From contig JASFXZ010000014.1 of the NCBI GenBank assembly GCA_032209605.1, forward strand, positions 4,856,912 to 4,920,911: 64,000 nt of DNA, in the 5' to 3' direction. Both the position numbers and the translations under genes were made by a program. Within the stretch, counting starts at the first letter, position 1, and every line of letters begins with the position of its first letter. Under the pieces are notes generated by a model that did not search any database, was not told where the DNA came from, and saw nothing but the letters and a program-made list of their open reading frames with translations. This DNA is from Mactromeris polynyma (Eukaryota > Mollusca > Bivalvia > Venerida > Mactridae). Positions 10,166 through 19,370 of this stretch are shown piece by piece.

Positions 10166-12853
10166 TAACCATATTACTTACTTTACTTAGTCCTCTTCGT
10201 CCCATCTGGAACATAGGGCCTTAACTACAGCCTTCCATCCTCTACGGTCATGTGCTTTGTGCTTTGCCTCGGCCCAGGCGATTCCATATGTGCGAAGCTC
10301 AGTGTCTAGGGTTCTTCTCCAAGTCGTGGTTGGACGGCCTCGCCTGCGCTTCCCTTGGGGGTTCCAGTCGAGTGCCTGTCTTGTGACGTTGGTTGGGTCC
10401 CGTCGTAGGGTGTGCCCAACCCACCGCCACTTCCGTTCCTTGATGGCATCTGGAATTGGTCTCTGTTGCGTTCTTCTCCAGAGTTCTTCATTGGAAATTG
10501 TGTCAGGCCATCTAATACGGAGGATTTGTCGTAGGCAGGTGTTCACAAAAACTTGGAGTTTCGAGTCTAGTGCTTTGGTGTGCTTCCATGTCTCAGAACC
10601 GTATAGCAAAACAGACTTCACATTGGAGTTGAAGATGGTCAGCTTGGTCTTGAGGAGAATGTTCCTGTTGTTCCAGACTGGCTTCAGGGTGACAAAGACG
10701 TGTCGAGCCTTTCCAATCCTGGATTTGATGTCCTCCTCAGTGCCTCCTGTCTTGCTGATGATGCTTCCTAAGTAAGTGAAGATCTCAACATCTTCAATGT
10801 GCTGTTCCGCCATTTGGATGGGTGTGTTGGTAGCTGTGTTGACCCTCATGCTCTTTGTTTTCTTGGTGTTGATTTCTAGTCCTGTTTGTAGTGCAACTGT
10901 GCTCAGGCGCTGTGACTTCTCTTGTATGTGTTTGAAGTAGTGGGACAGTAGTCCAATGTCGTCTGCAAAGTCCAAGTCCTCAAGCGTCTTAACAAAAGTC
11001 CACTGCAAGCCTCTTGGTCGGTCCATGGTTTGATTGAGCACCCAGTCGACAACCAGCGTAAAGATCATCGGTGAGAGCAAACAACCCTGTCTAACTCCAG
11101 TGGTAACAGTAAAAGGGGATGATAGGTCGTTGTTATGAATCACCTGGCAGGTCATACCTTCATACAAACTGCGTATGATGCTCACAATCTTCAGGGGGAT
11201 CACATAGTGCCTCATTATCCTCCACATGGTGCTTCTGTCGATCATGTCGAAGGCTTTCTTGAAGTCAATGAAATTGACGTACACTGGTGATTGCCACTCC
11301 AAGGATTGTTCCAGTATGATGCGCAGTGTTGCTATCTGGTCAATGCAGGACCTGCCAGCTCTGAAACCTGCTTGCTCATCTCTCAATGTGTTGTTTACTG
11401 CTGTTTTCAGTCTCTCTAGTAGTATTCTAGTGAGGACCTTGCTGGGTATGGACAAAAGTTGGATGCCTCTCCAATTCTGGCAGTCTCCCAAGTCTCCTTT
11501 CTTAGGAAGCTTGATTATATGACCTGTCTTCCACTCTGTAGGGATTTCCTCCTTCTCCCAGATGTCCTGGAGCAGTCCCTGCATCATCCGTGCTGATGTT
11601 GCCGTGTCTGCCCTGAGGGCCTCTGGGGGAATGTTGTCTGGTCCGGGAGCTTTTCCTAATTTGATTTTCACGATGGCTCTAGATATCTCTTCGATAGTGA
11701 TGGGACCCATGTTTATCCGTAGTTCCTCACCCTCTTCTATGTCTGGTGGATGTTCTACTGGCTTTCCTGACAGGAGGCGACTGAAGTGCTCCTTCCAGCG
11801 TTCCAGTTGTTCCTCTGGTTTGGTGAGTGTTCCCCCATCTAGTCCACGAACAGGCTTATCAGTGTTAGATCTTCTCCCCGATAGTTTCCTGGTGATGTGA
11901 TACAGTGTCCTTGTGTCGTTCTTGGTCGCTGCTTCCTGTGCTCTTGACGCAAGCTGGTCTATATTGCTCCTCTTGTCTTGGCGGGTGCTTCTTCTAACTT
12001 CCTTCTGTTGCTCCTTGTAGTCCCTCTGGACTGCCTGTTTCTGTGCCCTTGTCTTGGCTTGAAGAAGTACTGTACCCCCTATGACCAGGTCGTTCTGTGC
12101 ACAGAAGTCCGCAAACAGCTCCCCATTCTCATTCATCACTCCTAACCCCTCCTTCCCCATGACGAGTTCTCTTCCTGTGTTGTCAGGTCCCAGCTTGGCA
12201 TTCATATCCCCTATGACCAGTACTATGTCTCTTCTCGGAACTTTGTCCATCACTCCCTGCAGTTGTCTGTTGTAGTCATCCTTCTCTTGTTGCTCATCCA
12301 CATTAGTAGGGGCATAGCATTGGACTAAGGTGACTTTCTGAAATTTAGATTCAAAGCGGGCTGTGATTATCCTTTCACTCACTGGTTCCCACTTCATAAG
12401 GCTCTTGCTGGCGTTCTTGGTTAGCATGAATCCGACTCCATGTCTGTGCACTGCATTTTCTTCAGGTGGCCCAGAGTGTAGTATAGTTTCACCGGAAGCT
12501 AGAGTTGTCCTTCCTGCCATGTTCCAGCGCACTTCACTAAGTCCGAGGATCTCAACCTTGTATCTTCCCATCTCTCTAGCAACCTGGGCTGCTTTACGGG
12601 TTTCATACATAGATCGCACGTTCCATGTCGCAATCCGTATAGCGGTCTTGGGCGAGAGAAGCTTTGTCGGTGGATTTCTCCACGTCATATGCTCTCCCCC
12701 GGGTCGATTCCGAAAATCCGTCCATTGTTGTGTTGTAGTTAAGGTTTCTGTAGCTGAAGTTTTTTTCACATGATTGGGGTGCTGGCCCTATGCACAACCC
12801 TCCTCCTTTTGCATCCGGGCTTGGGACCGGCAATGGCGGAGTAACCATATTAC
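10166..12853 (-). mobile_element. RTE-type LINE insertion with 12-bp target-site duplication
   Basis: A non-LTR retrotransposon on the minus strand occupies 10178-12841. It is bounded by an identical 12-mer, TAACCATATTAC, at 10166-10177 and 12842-12853, which is the target-site duplication. The 3' end (left) carries a short A/T-rich tail, CTAAGTAAAGTAA on the coding strand, rather than poly(A), as RTE elements often do. The 5' end (right) begins CTCCGCCATTGCCGG on the coding strand. The perfect duplication and the long open frame argue for a fairly recent insertion. Confidence 0.85.
10187..12769 (-). CDS. RTE-type endonuclease/reverse transcriptase polyprotein with internal deletion
   Basis: The product, 860 residues, would nick target DNA and copy the element's RNA at the nick. 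An apurinic-like endonuclease occupies about residues 45-235 (IRIATWNVRSM, LSEVRW, CYAPTN, VIGDMNAKLG). The reverse transcriptase spans about 370-640, with FIDFKKAFD, GVRQGCLLSP and the catalytic FADDIGLL. The C-terminal region has LYGSETWKHTKAL, RKWRWVGHTLRRDP and KRRRGRPTTTWRR, the signature I know from RTE elements such as those of schistosomes. The endonuclease runs from NDLVIGGT straight into VLLQAKTRAQKQ, so its C-terminal half, including the SDH motif, is missing by an in-frame deletion. The reading frame is otherwise open. A 5' extension in another frame (12603-12848) suggests the true N-terminus may lie across a frameshift. Confidence 0.9.
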   Translation of the reverse strand: MKKTSATETLTTTQQWTDFRNRPGGEHMTWRNPPTKLLSPKTAIRIATWNVRSMYETRKAAQVAREMGRYKVEILGLSEVRWNMAGRTTLASGETILHSGPPEENAVHRHGVGFMLTKNASKSLMKWEPVSERIITARFESKFQKVTLVQCYAPTNVDEQQEKDDYNRQLQGVMDKVPRRDIVLVIGDMNAKLGPDNTGRELVMGKEGLGVMNENGELFADFCAQNDLVIGGTVLLQAKTRAQKQAVQRDYKEQQKEVRRSTRQDKRSNIDQLASRAQEAATKNDTRTLYHITRKLSGRRSNTDKPVRGLDGGTLTKPEEQLERWKEHFSRLLSGKPVEHPPDIEEGEELRINMGPITIEEISRAIVKIKLGKAPGPDNIPPEALRADTATSARMMQGLLQDIWEKEEIPTEWKTGHIIKLPKKGDLGDCQNWRGIQLLSIPSKVLTRILLERLKTAVNNTLRDEQAGFRAGRSCIDQIATLRIILEQSLEWQSPVYVNFIDFKKAFDMIDRSTMWRIMRHYVIPLKIVSIIRSLYEGMTCQVIHNNDLSSPFTVTTGVRQGCLLSPMIFTLVVDWVLNQTMDRPRGLQWTFVKTLEDLDFADDIGLLSHYFKHIQEKSQRLSTVALQTGLEINTKKTKSMRVNTATNTPIQMAEQHIEDVEIFTYLGSIISKTGGTEEDIKSRIGKARHVFVTLKPVWNNRNILLKTKLTIFNSNVKSVLLYGSETWKHTKALDSKLQVFVNTCLRQILRIRWPDTISNEELWRRTQQRPIPDAIKERKWRWVGHTLRRDPTNVTRQALDWNPQGKRRRGRPTTTWRRTLDTELRTYGIAWAEAKHKAHDRRGWKAVVKALCSRWDEED

Positions 12854-13054
12854 ATTATATAAAATGCTTTGCCTTAAGTCACTGGACCGATTGATTTTTT
12901 ATTGAACACGTCATGAAGTTTCATTATAATAATATAACCGCATCTGTGCAATATGCCTTAAAAATCTCGTTTTAATTACATCTTCAATCAATCAAGTTAG
13001 CCCGGCTGTCAGTACTTTCAGTACTTTGATTTATATGGCGGTGGAAATACTTAC
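12854..13054. other. Short non-coding spacer
   Basis: Sequence between the LINE insertion and the orphan exon candidate. On the minus strand it would be the start of the intron following that exon, into which the LINE inserted. Confidence 0.4.
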
Positions 13055-13250
13055 TGAACTCATCAGACCATAAATTTTCTAACTCTTCAATTTTGTCTAT
13101 GCACTCAGATTCAGACTCGCGAAGCATGCCATCAGTATGATTGTAATATACAGAAATGTCATCTTGGGTAGCTTTTATTTTGTTAAGCCAAAATTTTACA
13201 TCCTTTTTATGTGATTCCAGCAGTGAACGATAGGAATATTTGGTAAAACA
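13055..13250 (-). CDS. Orphan internal exon candidate on the minus strand
   Basis: Read on the minus strand, an acceptor ATTACTAG is followed by 65 open codons and a consensus donor, TTCA then GTAAGT. The translation begins CFTKYSYRSLLESHKKDVKF, continues WLNKIKATQDDISVYYNHTD and ends ESECIDKIEELENLWSDEFS. It is charged, helical-looking and possibly coiled-coil, and much more protein-like than other frames here. I do not recognise the family. No partner exon was found on either side. The RTE LINE sits just downstream, so the gene may be broken or have large introns. Confidence 0.4.
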
Positions 13251-13924
13251 CTAGTAATTGCACTTTTAATCCCTGGTTCGCGATTGCACATAATTGGATA
13301 TTTAGTATTTTAGTTCGGAATGTTTTCCTTCAAACCGCTGAATTTTTTTTCATGAAATTGGAATCTCTTTTGCATCATAAAAACAAGTGGTATTACACGA
13401 TTGCCTTATCGTTCTTTACTATGCTAACAAATGGGTCTATGCATTTAATGTCATCAAACGCAAGGTTTTTATCCATACCCAACAATATCGCTTATCAGAT
13501 AAATCTAGTCGATGCAGATCGATATCGATATCTAAAGAGATCAGCAGTCAATTTGTCTGTCGGTAGTTTCCGTAAGTGATCGTAAATTTTCCGATGCTCA
13601 CCGATTGATTACTGGTATAACACATTAACATGTAGCCTCGGGCTATCTTAGATCTATAAATCCGATAAACGCTTAAAACATTACGTTTGATGATCATAAA
13701 GAGAAAACTATTGGAGTTCGAGTTTGTTGATGAAACCTGGGACCAATATATACATATGAAATAAAATAGAAAAAAACAAGGAATTCGTTTCACTTAACTT
13801 TTGTAATAAACACTTTGTCATGCAATTTCCACATTGCAAACGCATCATACAATTAAAAGTTACAACTGTTATGAATTTTGCAAATTTTATATAATAGACC
13901 TCCATAAAATTTGGGTTTAGTAAT
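13251..13924. other. Non-coding sequence, nothing recognised
   Basis: AT-rich, with several short open frames on both strands that lack protein-like composition. Confidence 0.4.
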
Positions 13925-15270
13925 TCATTTCTCTAACATAGATTTTACACTAGTGCCATATTTTAACTTAATATCGGTATATTTATGGCAAAACTTACGA
14001 AACGTTTTACATAATTTATGATAACGATAGCCTTGTTTAGCAGTTTACCTGTTAGTAGAAGGTTACGCTTATTAAAGTCCTTTAGATTAGTATTACCCCT
14101 CATAAATCGAATAAGTTAAGATACATATATGCCATATGTATTATTTTTCGGTATATCACTAATAAGCCAGGGAAAGTTTATAATATCAAAGTCATAATCA
14201 TCTCGTTTATCATATATTTTAGTAGTAATAATACCATGTTCTATAGAAATGTCCAAGTCAAGAAACGAGGCATGTGTATCCAAGGTGTTAGCTTTCGATA
14301 GGTGTAGTTCTGTTTGATATATAGTATATATCATGGTTGGGAAAAACTCATTATCAATATTTAAAATATCGTCTAAATAACGGGAGGTATTATTGAAAGC
14401 TTCAATTACATCCATCTGATTTTCTTTGGATAAGGATAACATAAAGTCTCTTTCATAACAGAATAAGAATAAGTCGGCTATAAGTGGAGCACAGTTAGTA
14501 CCCATAGAAATACCAACTTTATGTTGGTACATTGAGTTATCAAATTGAATCAAGATATTCTTCAGTAAAAAATTAATAGCTTCACAGACGTCCTCACATG
14601 TCCAGTTGGTAAAGTTTTTGTAATTATTAGAAGTAAAAAAAGCCCTTTCATCATTGCAGTCCAAATATACATGTTGATTGCTACCAAATGTTTTTTCAAT
14701 TAAATGTGTAAGTTTGGTTTTAATTAAATCATGAGGAAGTATAAAGAGTGGAGAAATCATAGGTAGAGATACGTGTTGCTCTAAAATGTAATGATTGAAA
14801 TTTATTCAAAACTTCATTAGAATATTTTATGCCCCAGTAAAGGTTTATACTGGAATTTTCAAAAGTTTTATTGCAATATTTAACAACTTCAGCTAAGTGG
14901 ACAACTAGATGAGATTCGTGTTACCACTTAAATCTAGTGTAATACATCATAAAAAGGTAAGAGGTGGCAGTTCTGGGCACTTTCAAGCCTGTTTCTAGTT
15001 GTATGATATTTATCTTACTGAAAATTTATCACGAATATTAACTAGAAAGCTAGATAATTATCGTAATAATTAAGTGGTTAACACGAATTAATTCGCGAAC
15101 GCTATCATGCTAACTGGTGGCAGTAATATGCCACCATATTTATCAGCTGGCACAAGTACAAATTTGTTGTATAATTCTTGAATTTTATTTTTGAAAATAC
15201 GGAAGGACACTTTCGGATCTTTAGGTGGGAGATTTGGATTAGATTGATAAAACTTAATTCTTAGATCCAT
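13925..15270 (-). pseudogene. Decayed reverse transcriptase, probably Penelope-like
   Basis: This minus-strand relic is read in three pieces. The N-terminal part, 15088-15270, has the NKFVLVPADK motif. A middle part near 14735-14920 has EVVKYCNKTFENSSINLYWG and STYDFSTLYTS. The largest part, 14116-14760, has ISMGTNCAPLIADLFLFCYE, the catalytic RYLDDIL and FLDLDI, then IYDKRDDYDFDIINFPW. After a stop at YGIYVS the frame continues as LIRFMRGNTNLKDFNKRNLL and KYGTSVKSMLEK to a TGA at 13925-13927. A frameshift near 14730 and the internal stop make it non-functional. The motif set is that of a widespread animal retroelement family; I favour Penelope-like over LINE, with limited confidence. No endonuclease is visible. 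Confidence 0.7.
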
Positions 15271-15387
15271 GATTTTTATAATTTCATTCTTCCAGGACGT
15301 AAGGGCATTGACATCTGCATGTTACCTTTTACACCATGTATTTGCATAATTGTTAAGAGAGTCAATAATATGTTCTTTACATTTCTA
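15271..15387. other. Junction between two retroelement relics
   Basis: A short stretch between the N-terminal end of the Penelope-like relic and the start of the LINE endonuclease fragment. Nothing is recognisable in it. Confidence 0.4.
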
Positions 15388-16355
15388 GACTGGTATTGAA
15401 AAGTATAAACCAAATGGCAAATGTTTCATTTTTGGCGATTTTAATAGTCGCACTTCCAATGTATCCGATATCTTAGAATACGACCATTATATAGATAACG
15501 ATACTTACCTGTCAAATCTGTCAAACTATGTAAATATACCGCCACGTGTTTCACGTGATAAAGTCATTGACAATCCAGAGGTGCGTTTTTTAGAGGTAAG
15601 GGGAAATAAGCAAGAAAAGTTAGCCAATGTAGAAAAGGTTGCTGTCTAAAAAACGCTTGAACGATTCTCTAGCTACAAAATGGCGCGCGCCATACCATAC
15701 GACACTGTTCCGCATGGACGCCATTTTGTTTAGCGAAGCTAGCACTGTCAAAACACGCTACCTATCTAAAGATAGGTGCTACTTTCCCTACGTTTAAGAA
15801 ACGGCAGCGCTACTTTCCCTACCTAGCGCTATGTAGTATTCTACTTTTTCTACCTCTAAAAAACGCACCTCAGGCAAACGCTTGATCGAGCTTTGTCAAT
15901 CTACTTCGTTTATTATTGGTAATTCTAGATTACATAATGACCTTGGTATAGGCGAAATGACCTTTCATTCAATGAATGGATGAAGTGTTGTGGATTATTT
16001 ATTGTTACATGTAAATGATTTTGATTGTATATATAATTTTGAAATTGTCTCGCCGAATGAGTTTTCTGATCACAGTGGGATACGGTTTAACTTGCCGAGT
16101 AAAATTAATGCACCCCCGTTTCCTGAAAGTAAGCACGAGAATACATTTATAAAATGGGATGACACAAAAAGTAACCAATTTCAGCAGCTTTTAATTACAA
16201 AAAGGGATTACATTAAAAATCTCCACGATAGAATTAACCATGACGAAGACATTAATACAATCTCTGAATCGTTTTTCAATATGCTACATGAATGCTCTTA
16301 TGATATTCTTGGTAAAACTTACTTAGTCAATTTATGTATATATGTTGGAAATCAA
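15388..16355 (+). pseudogene. LINE endonuclease fragment, interrupted by a MITE
   Basis: The first part (from about 15392) reads GIEKYKPNGKCFIFGDFNSR, containing the GDFN catalytic motif of LINE apurinic-like endonucleases. After the MITE at 15579-15870 the frame resumes with GKRLIELCQSTSFIIGNSRL, then a TGA where a serine would be expected. Next comes VDYLLLHVNDFDC and NEFSDHSGI, the catalytic SDH motif, and an open tail to 16355. It is a 5'- and 3'-truncated, broken endonuclease. The 21308-22636 LINE supplies a reverse transcriptase of similar base composition, so the two may be one family separated by the PHIS transposon. Confidence 0.75.
15579..15870. mobile_element. Harbinger-type MITE, 292 bp, CAG target-site duplication
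   Basis: The ends AGGTGCGTTTTTTAGAGGTA (15579-15598) and TACCTCTAAAAAACGCACCT (15851-15870) are perfect 20-bp inverted repeats. CAG at 15576-15578 is repeated at 15871-15873. A 3-bp CWG or TWA duplication is the mark of the PIF/Harbinger superfamily. The interior carries GGCGCGCGCC and a further imperfect inverted pair (ACAAAATGGCG with CGCCATTTTGT). It has no coding capacity. A second, diverged copy lies at 34842-35138. Confidence 0.9.
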
Positions 16356-16608
16356 TGACCATATAGCGATAAGGTGTGAGGTTAGCTAGCTGTTAAATCG
16401 ATTTAAACCCCCAGCATTTTATGCTGACAGTTCCAAGGCTGTAATTCGCTATATGATTGTTGTTTCTGTTTATGTTATGAATGTGTTTTGTATTTCCCTG
16501 TCCCCTATGCAAATCTGTTACCTTATACAGTGTTCAGATTGTTTCCTGCCCATTTTTGGCCTATTAAGGCCAGTTGTCTTGACTTGTCCTGTGATCTTTT
16601 CCATCCAT
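16356..16608. other. Short unassigned stretch before a MITE
   Basis: It contains short overlapping open frames without recognisable motifs. An upstream YqaJ-gene exon would be expected near here but is not visible. Confidence 0.35.
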
Positions 16609-16850
16609 TCAATTGTAACCACGGCCCCCCCCAGGTCCTGGGAATAGCGGGGACTTTGACTTTCGGTCCAGCCAATTCAAGGTAACAAACTGCTGGTAAA
16701 ATCCCCACCAAATGCCCCCGCACCCCGGGGACATCCTAGGTAATGCCTATTTTAATGTACATATTCGGCGCGAAAACAAAACCACCGCATTCACACGGCC
16801 CATTTCCCCCGCTTTCCCCCGGACCTAGGGGGGGCCGTGGTTACAATTGA
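16609..16850. mobile_element. MITE with ~30-bp near-perfect TIRs
   Basis: The left end TCAATTGTAACCACGGCCCC (16609-16628) is matched in inverse at the right by GGGGCCGTGGTTACAATTGA (16831-16850). The match continues inward to AGGTCC/GGACCT, separated by a C or G run of slightly different length. The 242-bp element is GC-richer than its surroundings and non-coding. It lies 64 bp before the first visible exon of the YqaJ gene. Confidence 0.85.
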
Positions 16851-16914
16851 CTGGTGCATAATCATACAGTTCTAGTGCTTCTACACACAGAGTTTGACAA
16901 ATATTTAATTTCAG

Positions 16915-19370
16915 GAAGAAAGACATCTCTGAAGATGATATAGATGGTCTAAAAAGGTTGAGAAATAGTTCAATATCCTATCTCGTGCATAGTGCCTCAC
17001 CAAAATGTGTACCAACTCCATTTGGTTTACAGTCTCCAGGTTCTGCTTTGTCATATCATGTAAGTTAATGAAATACCACCAACCTTTAACCGATTAAATG
17101 TCTGGCAGTTGCTGCATTATGAATTATTGTATGAAAAGCAGCACAATATAGATGACAATTAATAATTACCTATCAAAACATGTTGATAATTGATAAATTT
17201 GGATGTATGTTATTTTCATCGCGAAATAAACTGCTCGTCAGGCTGGCATTAATACAATCGATGCATCAACATTTTTTTCTGTCAATAAATATTTTCTGCA
17301 CACTTTCAAATATTAATATTATGGCGAGAAAATACAGGAGAATAGATACAGTCTAAAATGTGACATGTCTGTTACAACTTAAGTTGTTTGAAGGTACTGC
17401 ATACATTAAACAAAATAGCATTTTTTACTTTATTAAAAAATTCATGAAATTTGTTACAAAACAACAAACAAACCAAATTTGATCAACACAGCTGAAAAGA
17501 CTCAAATCAATTCTGTGGCTAAGAATTTTGAATGCTTTAATTCTTGCAATGGCTCGTTCTACGTGAACTCGATGTCTTGCAATTTTTTCTGTCAGTTTAA
17601 TGTCTGCCGAGCTCATTTGTGAACCACTGCGCTTAAAAGGTGGTATGTTCAGTTTCAAACCCAGTTCCTCGACTTCATCATTGATTTTGAACCCCTTATC
17701 AACCATTATGCCATCCCCTTCCATTAGCATTCCATTTTCTTTCAGAGTTTTAAGTGTTTTGAGGAATCCACTTTCAGTAGTGATTTTCTTATCAGATATT
17801 CCACCACTGAACAGCATTGATGCAAAAACGACACCACCACGTGGTTCTATTCCGACAAGTCCTTTCAGTGTATTGGCAGATTTGTAATCAGAATAACACT
17901 GACTCTGTCTAGTCATAGAACTTGGTTTTTGGATTTTAAGTTCGGTTCCATCTATAATGACCATGGTTGTCGGGAATTCTTCTCTATATTTGTCTGGCAT
18001 CATTTTTATTATGATTTCCCGATGCGGCCACATTGACACTGATGAACATCTAAAGAACATATATTGTAGCCAATTGCGGAATATAGCGCTAGCATCCTGT
18101 TGCGAAATTCCATAAAGATTTCCAATGTGTACAAAATCAAAATTTTGTCTCAATTTCATCATGACCAGTAACACTTGGTCTTCAGTACACATATTCTTTT
18201 GACTGGTTACTGTTCTCGTCATTTCAAATGGTAATTCATTTTCATTTGAACACATCAAAAACGTATAGAAAGTTTTAAATTGTTCACTTGTTAGCCCAGT
18301 GTAGTATATAAATTCGTCTCTCTTCTTATTTTCTCGCAGAGATGAAGCACTCATTAATCGAGGGTTTGCAGACTTCTTACCCTTTTGGCATTGAACTGTA
18401 TTATGTCGCAACATTTGTTCATTTTCAATCAACAACCTTGCTGTCTGTCTCTTAAGAGCTTCATTCTCAGCCGCTAGAGCCAATAAATCCAGAGATCTAT
18501 CAACTGAAATGAATGTCAGAAATTAAGCACATGCTCTTTATATTATACTTTATATTTGCATCATTTTGTTTTCAGGGTCCATTAATAGATTTCGTTCCAC
18601 AACCAAGGGATGTTAGCAGATGTGGAAACGTTCAGCTACCTTTGGATGTATTTGTTGATGAGGAATGCGGGGTTTTGCTGTCGGAAAACGAAGCAGAGTG
18701 GAATGAGATGAACATCACGCATGAAGAAGCCTTGGCTTTGGAAAGAAGAACCAGAATGCAAAACTATTCCAAAGTGTGGCACGAGGAAAGGAGGAAAAGA
18801 CTCACAGCTTCCTCATTCGGAGCTGTTATGACAAGGAAAAAGGCCATTAATTCAAGTTTCTTGAACAATACATTTAACAAAAAACAGTTCTCTAGTAAAC
18901 CAACGACTTATGGTCAAGTTAATGAGAGGGTGGCCAAGGCGATATATATCAAGAAAACGGGTACACACATGCACGACATTGGTTTAGTGGTTAACCCTAA
19001 ATTTCCATTTTTAGGTGCCTCTCCTGATGCTACTATATGTTGTGACGGACAGACTGGATTGATTGAAGTCAAGTGTCCTTATTCAGCCCGTGACATGACA
19101 ATTAGAGAAGCAATTGCTCAAATTAAAGATTTCTGCTTACATTTGAATGGAGAAAATGTAGAGCTGAAATATTCACATGTTCATTCATTCCAAGTTCAAG
19201 GGCAGTTGCTAGTTAGTGGAGCACCATTCTGTGATTTTGTAGTGTATACAAAACTAGATTTTTTCATTCAACGTATTTACCCAGATAAAATTGTAATGAG
19301 CTCGTTGTTGAAAACACTTTGTAAAACATATGTAGAGCACTTTAAGCCATTCCGCTCCATGAATAAGTAA
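16915..19370 (+). CDS. YqaJ/lambda-exonuclease-like gene of the transposon, 5' part missing
   Basis: Two exons are visible: 16915-17059 (acceptor TTTCAG, donor GTAAGT, entered in phase 2, left in phase 0) and 18576-19370 (acceptor TTTTCAG, stop TAA). They join in frame to about 312 residues. The nuclease core lies in the second exon: KRLTASSFGAVM, then FLGASPDA with the acidic metal-binding residue, LIEVKCPY with the E-x-K pair, and FQVQGQLLVSG with the conserved glutamine. This is the YqaJ-type viral recombinase fold of the PD-(D/E)XK nucleases, expected to degrade DNA ends. Its role in transposition is not established. The 5' exons, in which relatives often carry a SWIM zinc finger, are not found, and a MITE and LINE relic occupy the expected place. 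The first intron contains the whole last exon of the antisense transposase gene. Confidence 0.85.

Noticed and set aside
10257..12773. Plus-strand open frames of 98-172 codons (10257, 11226, 11562, 12363)
   Set aside because: They are antisense shadows of the RTE endonuclease/reverse transcriptase frame.
17600..17887. 95-codon plus-strand frame
   Set aside because: Antisense shadow of the DDE transposase exon.
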